From Granulosicoccus sp036478565 (lineage in GTDB: Bacteria > Pseudomonadota > Gammaproteobacteria > Granulosicoccales > Granulosicoccaceae): 64,000 nt of DNA. This document shows, one piece after another, positions 53,489-62,185 of the stretch. Position 1 is the first letter of the stretch. Every line of letters begins with the position of its first letter. The DNA lies in NCBI GenBank assembly GCA_965224525.1, contig OZ245050.1, positions 496,001 through 560,000 of the forward strand, written 5' to 3'. The notes below the pieces were generated by a model, which worked only from the letters and a program-made list of their open reading frames with translations, did no database searches and had not been told where the DNA came from. Made by a program: the position numbers and the translations under genes.

Positions 53489-56400
53489 ATGCGCGAAATT
53501 CCCTATAACTACACATCATTTTCTGATCGCGAGATAACGCTGCGTTATCTGGGTGAAACCGGTTGGCAGTTGATATCGGAGCTGCGCAACCAGCGGCGTA
53601 CTGGCCAGTCTGCCCGCATGTTGTTTGAGGTGCTGGGTGATATCTGGGTCATTGATCGTAATCCCTTTATTCAGGAAGACTTATTAAGCAATAGTAAACG
53701 TCGCAATGCACTGATCATTGCGTTGCAGCATCGCGTCGAACAGATCGTGATGCGAAGCGGTGGCGATGAGCGCGTTGCATTGTTGGTTAGCCAGGCGCGC
53801 CAGACAATCAGCGATTTTGATTCCCGGTTGACGCAAATGAAACGGCTTCGTCAACAAGTAAAAAACGCCCTGCGCGGTGTGACCCATTCGGACAATGTGC
53901 GCTTTGACGGCCTGTCTCGTGTGTCGCATGTCACTGACGCAACAGACTGGCGGGTTGAGTTGCCTCTGGTGGTTCTGACACCTGACACAGAGGCTGAGCT
54001 GCCGCGAGTGGTGAAACGCTGTATCGCACTCGGTTTGACTATCATTGCGCGGGGCGGTGGTACCGGTTACACCGGTGGTGCTATACCTTTGTATGCCAAT
54101 ACTGCTGTGATTAATCTGGAAAAACTGGATTCTATTGCCTCGATCACAGCTACCAGGCTGCCAGCTTCCGACGATTCCACAGCTACCAGAACGGTCAGTT
54201 CGATTGCGGTTGAAGCGGGCGTCGTTACAAAGCGGGTTTCTGAAGCCGCCAAGTCAAATGGTTTGGCCTTTGCGGTAGACCCGACATCTCAGGACGCCTC
54301 CACCATTGGCGGCAACATCGCCATGAATGCAGGTGGCAAGAAGGCCGTACTGTGGGGTACGACACTCGACAATCTGTTGTCCTGGCGTATGGTCGATCCT
54401 GACGGTCACTGGTTGGATATCGAGCGGCTCGACCACAATCTGGGCAAGATACACCTGCAGGACTGTGTCCGATTTCGTGTGTTGCGTAGCGATGCTGATA
54501 CTGGCAAATTAATCGGTGATGTGCGTGTACTGGAAATAGCCGGCAGCTCCTTGAGGCAACAGGGACTTGGCAAGGACGTCACCAACAAGTTTCTCGGTGG
54601 TTTGCCAGGCATACAGAAGGAAGGATGTGACGGGTTGATCAGCTCTGCTGTGTTTATTCTGCATCGCATGCCTGATGTTGTGCGAACTGTATGCCTGGAA
54701 TTCTATGGTAAAGACTTGCGAACAGCTGTCGCTGCCATCACCGAAATCAAGGCTCGTATAGACAACGCTGATGGCGTTCTACTTGCGGGACTTGAACACC
54801 TGGACGATCGATATATCAAGGCTGTCAAATACAGTCGCAAAGCATCGCGGGTTGAGTTGCCCCGAATGCTGTTGATTGCCGATCTTGTCGGTGACAATGC
54901 TGATTTGCTGGGTGCCGTTGCATCCGACGTTGTCAGGCTGGCAAACCAGCGAGGGGCTGAGGGATTTATTGCTGTCAGTGAACAGGCCCGGCAGCAATTC
55001 TGGGCGGCGCGTTCAAGAACAGCGGCGATTGCAGCCCATACCAATGCCTTTAAGATCAACGAAGACGTTGTTATTCCATTGCCACGACTGGCGGACTACA
55101 GCGAGGGTATCGAGCGTATCAACATTGAACAGTCACTGGAAAACAAGCTGTCCATGCTGGAGGTTGTGCGGCAGATGCTTGGAAGTCCGGAGGCGTTGGC
55201 ACTGGTTGATCGGCCGGACGACAGCAGTGACGAGTCACAGCTCATCATTCGTGACAATCTGATTGCAGGTGTTCACTGTCTGGATGCCGTGTATGCACAC
55301 TGGACGGATGTGCTGAGCCGTTTAAAGCAAGCTGATGACAGATTTATTGAATCGTTGAAATCGGGCGTGGAGCCCAAAGAACAGGATGCAGGTATTCTGA
55401 GTCTGTTACGTCGTGATGAGACATTCTCCTGGCGTCGATCAGTAGAGCGTCAGTTGAAAGAGCGCTTTACCGGCAATCGATACGAAAAGCTGTGTAAGCG
55501 TCTGGATGAATTACACGCTGAGTGGCGACCGCGGCGATTGTTTGCGGCGTTACATATGCATGCTGGCGATGGCAATATACATACGAATATTCCGGTCAAC
55601 TCGAATGACTACGAAATGATGCAGAATGCTGATCGTATCGTTGATCGGGTCATGGTGTTGGCCAGATTGCTTGGCGGCGTAATATCCGGAGAGCACGGAA
55701 TAGGTTTGACAAAAATGCGTTACATGGATGCTGCGAGCATCGATGCCTTTGCTAGATACAAAAAGGAGATTGATCCACACGGGCACTTCAATAAAGGTAA
55801 ATTGATGCCTGGAAGCGGCCTTGACAATGCTTATACCCCGTCATTGAGACTGGTGCAGCAGGAAGCGCTGATACTAGAGCAAAGCGAACTGGGTGAGCTC
55901 AATGACAGCATCAAGGACTGTCTGCGCTGTGGTAAATGCAAACCGGTATGTGCAACACATGCGCCTGGTGCCAATCTGCTGTACTCGCCGCGCAACAAGG
56001 TGCTGGGGACGGGATTGATCATTGAGGCCTTTCTTTATGAAGAGCAAACGCGGCGTGGTTTGTCTGTCCGGCATTTTGATGAAATGAGCGACATTGCAGA
56101 TCATTGTACGGTCTGCCATAAGTGCCTGACGCCTTGCCCGGTAGACATCGACTATGGCGAGGTGACTATTGATATGCGCAAGATCCTCAGAGACCGCGGT
56201 CGGAAACGCTTCAGTCCGGGAACTAAGTTGTCGATGGCCTTCCTGAATGCCAAAGACCCGACCACTATACGGTTTATGCGTAAAGTCATGATTAAATGGG
56301 GTTTCCAGGCGCAGCGAACTGCCAGTGAATTGGTGCGGCGATTGCCCGCCGTGAGAACAAAGCTTGAACAGCCGCCGGATACCACGGGTTCCGGCAAGCC

Positions 56401-57337
56401 GGTTGAACAGGTTGTGCACTTTGTAAATCGGAAACTACCTGGTCGTTCGTTGCTGCCCGCTAAAACCACACGTGCATTGCTTGGCATTGAGAATCGCGAC
56501 TACGTTCCCATTGTTCGTAATCCCGCCACAAAGAATACTGAAAGCGATTCGGTATTCTATTTTCCCGGTTGTGGCTCCGAGCGATTGTTCAGTCAAGTAG
56601 GGCTTGCAACACTGGCCATGTTGTACGACGCTGGATGTAAAACTGTCATGCCGCCAGGATATCTCTGTTGTGGTTATCCGCAAACATCAAGCGGAGATAT
56701 CAAAAAAGGGCACCAGATAACCGTTGAGAATCGTGTGTTGTTTCATCGCCTTGCAAATACCCTGAACTATCTCGATATCAAGACAGTGATTGTTTCCTGC
56801 GGAACCTGCATGGATCAGTTGTTGAAATATGAATTCGAACAGATATTCCCGGGTTGTCGATTGCTTGATATCCATGAGTATTTGATGGAGAGAAACTACA
56901 AGCTGGAGGGAGTGAAAGGTGTCCAGTATCTGTATCACGACCCCTGCCACAGCCCGATGAAAACCTATAAACCAGAGCAGGTGGCCAGTGCATTGACAGG
57001 GCAAGCGGTCACTGTGTCGGAACGCTGTTGTGGTGAAGCTGGTACATTCGCAGTTTCACGCCCCGACATAGCCACTCAGGTTCGTCGGCGTAAAGCGCAG
57101 GAAATGCAGGCGAATCTAGAGAGCAAGGGGGTGAAGGCAGGTGCTCTGAAACATGATGTGCGTATGTTGACATCGTGCCCTGCTTGCGTACAGGGGCTGA
57201 GCCGGTATAGGGACGAAACCGGAATCGATACCGACTATATTGTGGTGGAACTGGCGAAGGGCTTGCTTGGTGATGACTGGGCCAGTGACTTCGTAGAACG
57301 GGTAAATGATGGTGGGGTCGAGCAGGTTTTGTTGTAG
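53489..57337 (+). CDS. Large FAD/Fe-S oxidoreductase (D-lactate dehydrogenase-like, 1282 aa)
   Basis: The N-terminal ~130 residues match a domain typical of these long proteins (DUF3683: IPYNYTSFSDREITLRYLGE). An FAD-binding domain follows (~150-330; LTIIARGGGTGYTGGAIPLY, VDPTSQDASTIGGNIAMNAG), then the C-terminal FAD-oxidase part (ALHMHAGDGNIHTNIPV near 690; GGVISGEHGIGLTKMRY). Two 4Fe-4S motifs follow (CLRCGKCKPVCATHAPG and CTVCHKCLTPCPVDIDY near 810-880), and two CCG domains (FPGCGSERLFSQVG, YHDPCHSPMKTYKPEQ). It is likely a membrane-associated 2-hydroxy-acid dehydrogenase similar to Dld-II of Shewanella. The substrate, D-lactate or another hydroxyacid, is not proven. Confidence 0.88.
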   Translation: MREIPYNYTSFSDREITLRYLGETGWQLISELRNQRRTGQSARMLFEVLGDIWVIDRNPFIQEDLLSNSKRRNALIIALQHRVEQIVMRSGGDERVALLVSQARQTISDFDSRLTQMKRLRQQVKNALRGVTHSDNVRFDGLSRVSHVTDATDWRVELPLVVLTPDTEAELPRVVKRCIALGLTIIARGGGTGYTGGAIPLYANTAVINLEKLDSIASITATRLPASDDSTATRTVSSIAVEAGVVTKRVSEAAKSNGLAFAVDPTSQDASTIGGNIAMNAGGKKAVLWGTTLDNLLSWRMVDPDGHWLDIERLDHNLGKIHLQDCVRFRVLRSDADTGKLIGDVRVLEIAGSSLRQQGLGKDVTNKFLGGLPGIQKEGCDGLISSAVFILHRMPDVVRTVCLEFYGKDLRTAVAAITEIKARIDNADGVLLAGLEHLDDRYIKAVKYSRKASRVELPRMLLIADLVGDNADLLGAVASDVVRLANQRGAEGFIAVSEQARQQFWAARSRTAAIAAHTNAFKINEDVVIPLPRLADYSEGIERINIEQSLENKLSMLEVVRQMLGSPEALALVDRPDDSSDESQLIIRDNLIAGVHCLDAVYAHWTDVLSRLKQADDRFIESLKSGVEPKEQDAGILSLLRRDETFSWRRSVERQLKERFTGNRYEKLCKRLDELHAEWRPRRLFAALHMHAGDGNIHTNIPVNSNDYEMMQNADRIVDRVMVLARLLGGVISGEHGIGLTKMRYMDAASIDAFARYKKEIDPHGHFNKGKLMPGSGLDNAYTPSLRLVQQEALILEQSELGELNDSIKDCLRCGKCKPVCATHAPGANLLYSPRNKVLGTGLIIEAFLYEEQTRRGLSVRHFDEMSDIADHCTVCHKCLTPCPVDIDYGEVTIDMRKILRDRGRKRFSPGTKLSMAFLNAKDPTTIRFMRKVMIKWGFQAQRTASELVRRLPAVRTKLEQPPDTTGSGKPVEQVVHFVNRKLPGRSLLPAKTTRALLGIENRDYVPIVRNPATKNTESDSVFYFPGCGSERLFSQVGLATLAMLYDAGCKTVMPPGYLCCGYPQTSSGDIKKGHQITVENRVLFHRLANTLNYLDIKTVIVSCGTCMDQLLKYEFEQIFPGCRLLDIHEYLMERNYKLEGVKGVQYLYHDPCHSPMKTYKPEQVASALTGQAVTVSERCCGEAGTFAVSRPDIATQVRRRKAQEMQANLESKGVKAGALKHDVRMLTSCPACVQGLSRYRDETGIDTDYIVVELAKGLLGDDWASDFVERVNDGGVEQVLL

Positions 57338-57346
57338 TAGCTCGGC

Positions 57347-57435
57347 CGTAGGGGTCGGACCACAGGCGTAGGGGTCGGACCACGGCAAGCGTTTGGGGCA
57401 CAGGCGTAGGGGTCGGACCACGGCAAGCGTTTGAT
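57347..57435. repeat. Tandem REP-like repeat, CGTAGGGGTCGGACCAC three times
   Basis: Units begin at 57347, 57367 and 57405; copies two and three lie in a 38-base direct repeat (CACAGGCGTAGGGGTCGGAC and on to CAAGCGTTTG). The core GGTCGGACC is nearly palindromic. It starts ten bases after the big oxidoreductase stop and lies before the dGTPase-like gene end. A RAYT-like transposase, the kind linked to REP spread, is 1.8 kb away. Confidence 0.75.
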
Positions 57436-57517
57436 TACGTTGGGTATCAAGCTTGAATACCGCCTGTTTCAGCCGTTAAATGCGTGTTTTTCCGGGTAAA
57501 AAGGCTCGTTTAGCAGG

Positions 57518-58870
57518 CTAAGGTCTGTCGAATATTGAACCGGAGGTAGGGCTCAGTAGCTTGTGATACAACTTGCCGGCAGAAACATCGGTCATGCTTG
57601 CAAGGTAGTCGGCAATTGCGCGCAGCCCTTCACTCTGGTAGGCGGCGTATACCGGTGTTGGTAACAGCCGTTTTGGGTTGGCAGCAAATATCTCAAACAG
57701 CCTAAGTACCACCTGTTGTCCCTTGTATTGCAGCGTTTGTAGCTCCGGGCGTAAAATGACATGTTGCATGACAAACTTTTTGATCAGCAGCAAGATGCTG
57801 TAGGCCGCAGGTTCCATGCGTGCTTGTAATTTCAACAAGGGGTGATCAAATTCTGTTTGTTCGGTGATAGAAATACTACGGATAAGGTATCCAACCAGAC
57901 GGCTTATCGCGTGTTTGCGATCCTTGGCCGAACGACTGAACAGCTCCTTGTTGTAGGTCTCAAGTTGTTCCCGCACCGAGTTGTTCGGCATTGCGCTGAT
58001 CGCATCAGCTACTTGCGCTATCCAGGTATCACGGTCAACCAGTCCGAGTGCCAGCGCATCTTCAAGATCATGTACGCCGTAGGCAATGTCATCAGCCAAT
58101 TCCATAATACTGGTATCGAATGCCTTGTAACGGGTTTTTAGGTGCCCCTTGGCGGGTGTCTCCAGTTGTATAAACAACGCCTTGTCTGTTGTGTTGAATG
58201 GCTCAAGAAGCCATTCGAGAACGTCGGATTCTTCATCGTAGAGGCATTTGGGTGGCGTCCATTTGTCAATATTGAGAGACTCATTCAACGGGCTGCCAGT
58301 TTGACTTGAGGCAGGCGCTGACAGCGGCACCACTGGCGCATAGCGACAAACTCTGGAATACATCGCCGGGTATTTGATTGTGCCGAGCATGGTTCGTCGT
58401 GTCAGGTCCAGGCCAGATGAACTGGAGTATTCGCCGAGCCGGGCCAGGATACGCAAGGTTTGACCATTGGCTTCAAATCCTCCAGCGTCGCGCATCATGG
58501 TGTTCATGGCGACTTCGCCCCCGTGGCCAAAGGGTGAATGGCCGATGTCATGCGCCAGGCATATTGCTTCAATCAGGCTAAAGGAGGGAATGGTTTCCTG
58601 GTGTGCTGCGTGCTCCGGTTGGTCGCGTAACCATTCGCAGATGCCGGAACCTACCTGTGCAACCTCCAGTGAGTGCGTCAGTCGAGTACGGTAGAAGTCG
58701 CTTTCACCGAGCCCAAGCACCTGCGTCTTGGATTGCAGGCTGCGAAACGAGGCGCTGTGTATGATGCGTGCACGATCCCTCTGGTACTGGCTGTCATCAC
58801 GCGTGCTGTTGAAGCCGCGTTCGGATTGCTGCTTGGCAGCCATTGATCGACGTTCCAGCCAGACACTCAC
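57518..58870 (-). CDS. dGTPase-like HD-domain triphosphohydrolase (450 aa)
   Basis: The metal-binding HD residues are in FYRTRLTHSLEVAQVGSGIC near residue 68 and AICLAHDIGHSPFGHGGEVA near 105, with the later Asp in ELADDIAYGVHDLEDALALG near 255. The N-terminus RSMAAKQQSERGFNSTRDDS is also typical. The family hydrolyses dGTP or other dNTPs to nucleoside and triphosphate; substrate range here is unknown. A GTG start at 58870 has AAGGGG upstream; ATG 58843 is the alternative. Confidence 0.9.
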   Translation of the reverse strand: MSVWLERRSMAAKQQSERGFNSTRDDSQYQRDRARIIHSASFRSLQSKTQVLGLGESDFYRTRLTHSLEVAQVGSGICEWLRDQPEHAAHQETIPSFSLIEAICLAHDIGHSPFGHGGEVAMNTMMRDAGGFEANGQTLRILARLGEYSSSSGLDLTRRTMLGTIKYPAMYSRVCRYAPVVPLSAPASSQTGSPLNESLNIDKWTPPKCLYDEESDVLEWLLEPFNTTDKALFIQLETPAKGHLKTRYKAFDTSIMELADDIAYGVHDLEDALALGLVDRDTWIAQVADAISAMPNNSVREQLETYNKELFSRSAKDRKHAISRLVGYLIRSISITEQTEFDHPLLKLQARMEPAAYSILLLIKKFVMQHVILRPELQTLQYKGQQVVLRLFEIFAANPKRLLPTPVYAAYQSEGLRAIADYLASMTDVSAGKLYHKLLSPTSGSIFDRP

Positions 58871-59221
58871 GCTACAAGCCCCTTTTTAACGGTTATTTTC
58901 AAATCGCGCCGAGCACGCAGTCATGAACTAGCACTGGGCTGGTGCAAACCTGCCGGTATTGTAAGGCATTCGACTTGTCAGGCCCATAAGCAGCAATCTT
59001 GCGGGCTAAATACACACACTGCAACAGCTGGCACTTTCATGCTGCAACCCAGCCTATGGCAACCGTAACGTGCAGTGGTTGTTTCAGCTTGCGTCATCTC
59101 TATAATGCAAGGCGTGTACGCTGCTGCACCGTGGCATGCTTTCCGTTCGGCAATGGTCGTCGAAAGTGTCGCGAGTTCCGTCAACCACCCGTAAACCTAC
59201 TTGCAAACCACTTCTGTTGCG
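58871..59221. other. 351-base region upstream of the transposase
   Basis: No gene. Contains the dGTPase upstream region and a promoter-like pair at 59079-59106 facing the transposase. No clear inverted repeats that could be transposon ends were seen. Confidence 0.5.
59079..59106 (+). promoter_or_regulatory. Possible sigma-70 promoter for the transposase-Nudix pair
   Basis: TTGTTT at 59079 and a perfect TATAAT at 59101 are 16 bases apart. It leaves a ~110-base leader before the ATG at 59222. Confidence 0.42.
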
Positions 59222-60160
59222 ATGGCCAGAAAACCAAGAATTCATTTTAACGGCGCGGTTTATCACGTCGTTCTTAAGGGGTTTTATAACAAAGCAATCT
59301 TCCATGGCATCAGGGATCGACGGGCATGGGAGGCGCTTGTTGCCGAGGGCTGTCAGCGGTTCGGGCACAAATTGCATGCGTATTGTTGGATGAAGGACCA
59401 TGTCCAACTTGCTATTGAAGTGGCAGATACGCCGTTGTCGAAAATCATGCAGAACCTTTCGTTTCGATATACACGTTATTTCAATAAACACAATTTTGAT
59501 GAAGGTGCACTGTTTCATGGCCGTTACAAAGCAGTTCTGATTGATCCGGAAGTCTATCTGCAGGATCTGGTGCGTTTCATTCATAATAATCCGGTAAGGC
59601 ATGGCATAAGTCGATTGGCCAAGGATTACAAATGGTCGAGCCATGCGGCCTATGTGGGCAAAGAACAGACTGAATGGCTGACCACAGAAAGAGTGTTGTA
59701 CACGTTTGGCAAGACAAAAACCGTCGCTATTCAATCGTTCGAGAAATTTGTCAATGCCGGTCGCGATGAAGGCGCTCGACTTGATCTGATGAACGGTACC
59801 AATGGTGGCCGATTGCTGGGAGATGCACGATTTGCGAAAAAGGCTTTGAAGCCACCTAAAGTCATTGCCAGGCCGATGTCATTGAGTCAGCTTGTCAAAC
59901 TTGTCTGTCGTGAAGAAGGTATCAAAGAGTCGACACTGAAAAGTGTCAGTCGTGCGCGTCGTGATAGCCAGATTCGGCAAACCATTACCTATCTGGCGAT
60001 GGAACTGAATATCGCCAGCCTTACGGCACTGGCCACCCGTTTCAATCGGGACCTGACTACCATGAGTCGAAATCAGCGGTATTTCCGTGACCGATTGCTG
60101 GATGATGCAGAATTGCAAAAGCGAGTTAAACATCTACGCAAACAAGTGGTCGCAAGTTGA
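59222..60160 (+). mobile_element. RAYT-like Y1 transposase with DnaA-like C-terminal domain (312 aa)
   Basis: Residues ~1-170 form a Y1_Tnp domain: MARKPRIHFNGAVYHVVLKG, KLHAYCWMKDHVQLAIEV, MQNLSFRYTRYFNKHNFDEG with the candidate catalytic Tyr, LFHGRYKAVLID and LVRFIHNNPVRHG. The expected His-x-His of the HUH site reads DHVQ, so the second His is a Gln. The C-terminal ~80 residues (SQLVKLVCREEGIKESTLKS; LTALATRFNRDLTTMSRNQR) resemble a DnaA-type helix-turn-helix. Such domesticated transposases are linked to REP repeats; similar repeats lie at 57347-57435. It overlaps the next gene by four bases. Whether it is active is unknown. Confidence 0.8.
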
Positions 60161-60750
60161 ACGATAATAGCCGTTGCAACAAACCACCTGCGTCAGGAAC
60201 CAGTGATAGTCAATTGTCTGCAAACAAGTCATCGCAAGAGTGGCTTGACATCGTTGACGAAAACGACAAGGTCACTGGTCGTGCGACACGCGAAGAAATC
60301 CATCGACTCAAGCTTATGCATCGCTCTGTGCATATCATGTTGCATGATAGCCGTGGTAGCTGGTTCGTACAGAAACGTAGCTTGCTGAAAAAAACGGGTG
60401 CTGGCCTGTGGGATGCCAGTGTTGCTGGTCATGTGGATAGCGGGGAAACGTATCGTCAGTGCGCTTTGCGTGAAATTGATGAAGAGTTGGGAATCCAGGT
60501 GGCAGACAGCGCGCTGATCCCCTGTGGGCATTTGCGGCCAAGTGCAGCTAATGGCTTTGAATTTACCGACATGTTTCTATTCACCTCCGATGCTGAGTTG
60601 ACTCTGGCACCAGACGAAATCGATGACGGTCGGTGGCTGGATACTGATGAGCTGTCCGCGTGGCTAGTCGCCAGCCCGGAAGAGTTCACTGGTGTATTTC
60701 TGACTGTTTGGAGTCATGCCCTGTGCCGCTACCAAAGCAGGGGCGGTTGA
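60157..60750 (+). CDS. Nudix hydrolase (YfcD-like, 197 aa)
   Basis: The Nudix box is complete: GHVDSGETYRQCALREIDEE followed by LGI, matching Gx5Ex7REUxEExGU near residues 90-112. The start region EWLDIVDENDKVTGRATREE and HRSVHIMLHDSRG resembles E. coli YfcD and IPP isomerase-type Nudix proteins. The substrate, some nucleoside-diphosphate-X, is unknown. A TTG start overlaps the transposase stop (TTGA), implying coupling; later ATGs would cut into the domain. Confidence 0.85.
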   Translation: MNDNSRCNKPPASGTSDSQLSANKSSQEWLDIVDENDKVTGRATREEIHRLKLMHRSVHIMLHDSRGSWFVQKRSLLKKTGAGLWDASVAGHVDSGETYRQCALREIDEELGIQVADSALIPCGHLRPSAANGFEFTDMFLFTSDAELTLAPDEIDDGRWLDTDELSAWLVASPEEFTGVFLTVWSHALCRYQSRGG

Positions 60751-60975
60751 GGAATTGCCAGGCCTACAGTGATAGTCGCCCGATCGGGTTTTCCCGGGGT
60801 CCTGGCTCTCCGAACTTTTTTTCGCCACAGTGCGCCCGCATTGTGTGTTCGCTGGGTATTGCGTATACCGGTGCACTGAACAAATAAACTGAGCTAATCA
60901 CCATGTTCGTTCCAGTACACTGATCTCCGCGGTCTTGCGACGGGCTGCGTTCGGTTACTCAACAGGACACACACC

Positions 60976-61965
60976 GTGATTGATTCTGAAAAACTTGTGT
61001 TACCCCTTATTGCCGCTCCGATGTTTCTCGTCTCGGGCCCGGAAATTGTCACCGCTTGCTGTAGAGCCGGCATTGTCGGGACCTTTCCGGCCTTGAACCA
61101 ACGCACCACCGAGGGCTTTGAAAGCTGGCTTGATGAGATTGAAGCGGCCCTGGATGGTACGTCGCACCCGGGTTTTGGCGTCAATCTGATTGCACACAAA
61201 AGTAATCCACGACTGCAGGCAGACCTTGAAGTATGTGTTCGGCACAAGGTGCCACTTGTTATCACGTCACTGGGTGCCGTGCCAGAACTGGTCGAGGCAG
61301 TGCATTCTTACGGAGGCTTGGTGTTTCATGACGTGATCAATCTCAGGCATGCTCGAAAGGCTGCAGGGGCTGGTGTGGATGGTCTGATCGCCGTCAGTGC
61401 TGGTGCTGGTGGACATGCTGGTACCATTAATCCCTTCGCTCTGATCGCGGAAATTCGCCAGTTCTTTGATAAAATTGTGTTGCTGGCCGGAAGTCTCAAC
61501 TCAGGTGGCGATATAGCTGCAGCTCAAATGGCCGGAGCAGACTACGCGTATATGGGCACACGGTTTATCAACACCGTGGAAAGTCGAGCGTGTGAGGGAC
61601 ACAAATCAATGATCAGCGAGTCGACGGCGGCTGATGTCGTTTATACCGACAAGGTGTCGGGTGTCAGTGGCAATTTTCTGGGTGCCAGTCTGCAGACTGC
61701 CCAGGCAGCGATGGAGGCTGAATCACAGTCAGGTACAACTGCGGAACCTGGCGACGACGGCGGCCGTAAGGAAATCGATTTTGGCAAAGAATTGCTAGCG
61801 CCTGAAGATGAAGCCAAGGCCTGGAAAGATATCTGGTCGGCAGGCCAGGGCGTTGGTGGTATCAGTGATGTTCCCAGTGTTGCCGAGCTTGTTCATCAAA
61901 TGCAGCAACAATATAAAGACGCCCTCAACCGGATGGCTTTGTTGGGGTCGGACCTCGGTAAGTAG
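60976..61965 (+). CDS. Nitronate monooxygenase-like FMN enzyme (329 aa)
   Basis: TIM-barrel FMN protein of the nitronate monooxygenase (2-nitropropane dioxygenase) family: LVLPLIAAPMFLVSGPEIVT at the start, GFGVNLIAHKSN near residue 70, VDGLIAVSAGAGGHAGTINP near 145 with the active-site-type His in GGHAG, and ADYAYMGTRFINTVES near 200. The C-terminal part has an acidic Gly/Glu-rich insertion (about 260-285). It starts at GTG 60976. The physiological substrate is unknown. Confidence 0.85.
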   Translation: MIDSEKLVLPLIAAPMFLVSGPEIVTACCRAGIVGTFPALNQRTTEGFESWLDEIEAALDGTSHPGFGVNLIAHKSNPRLQADLEVCVRHKVPLVITSLGAVPELVEAVHSYGGLVFHDVINLRHARKAAGAGVDGLIAVSAGAGGHAGTINPFALIAEIRQFFDKIVLLAGSLNSGGDIAAAQMAGADYAYMGTRFINTVESRACEGHKSMISESTAADVVYTDKVSGVSGNFLGASLQTAQAAMEAESQSGTTAEPGDDGGRKEIDFGKELLAPEDEAKAWKDIWSAGQGVGGISDVPSVAELVHQMQQQYKDALNRMALLGSDLGK

Positions 61966-62185
61966 ATGATAAAAAACAACTAAGTGGCAGTTCCATGCTG
62001 TTTTCAAGCCTTAAATCAAGGTTTTTGATGTGGAATACCTTCAATTAAGGATTTGGACGCTTTTTTTTATTTGGAGTACGTCGAATTCTGCTAGTCGTTG
62101 ATGAGCCGGTTCGTTCGCCTTTATTCAGGAGCAGTGAATTGGCAATGATTATAATCAGTGCTTTGCTTACGCAAGAATATATCCG

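Noticed and set aside
59222..60160. Complete insertion sequence around the Y1 transposase
   Set aside because: No end hairpins or target duplications were found, and the gene overlaps a Nudix gene, which argues against a simple mobile unit.
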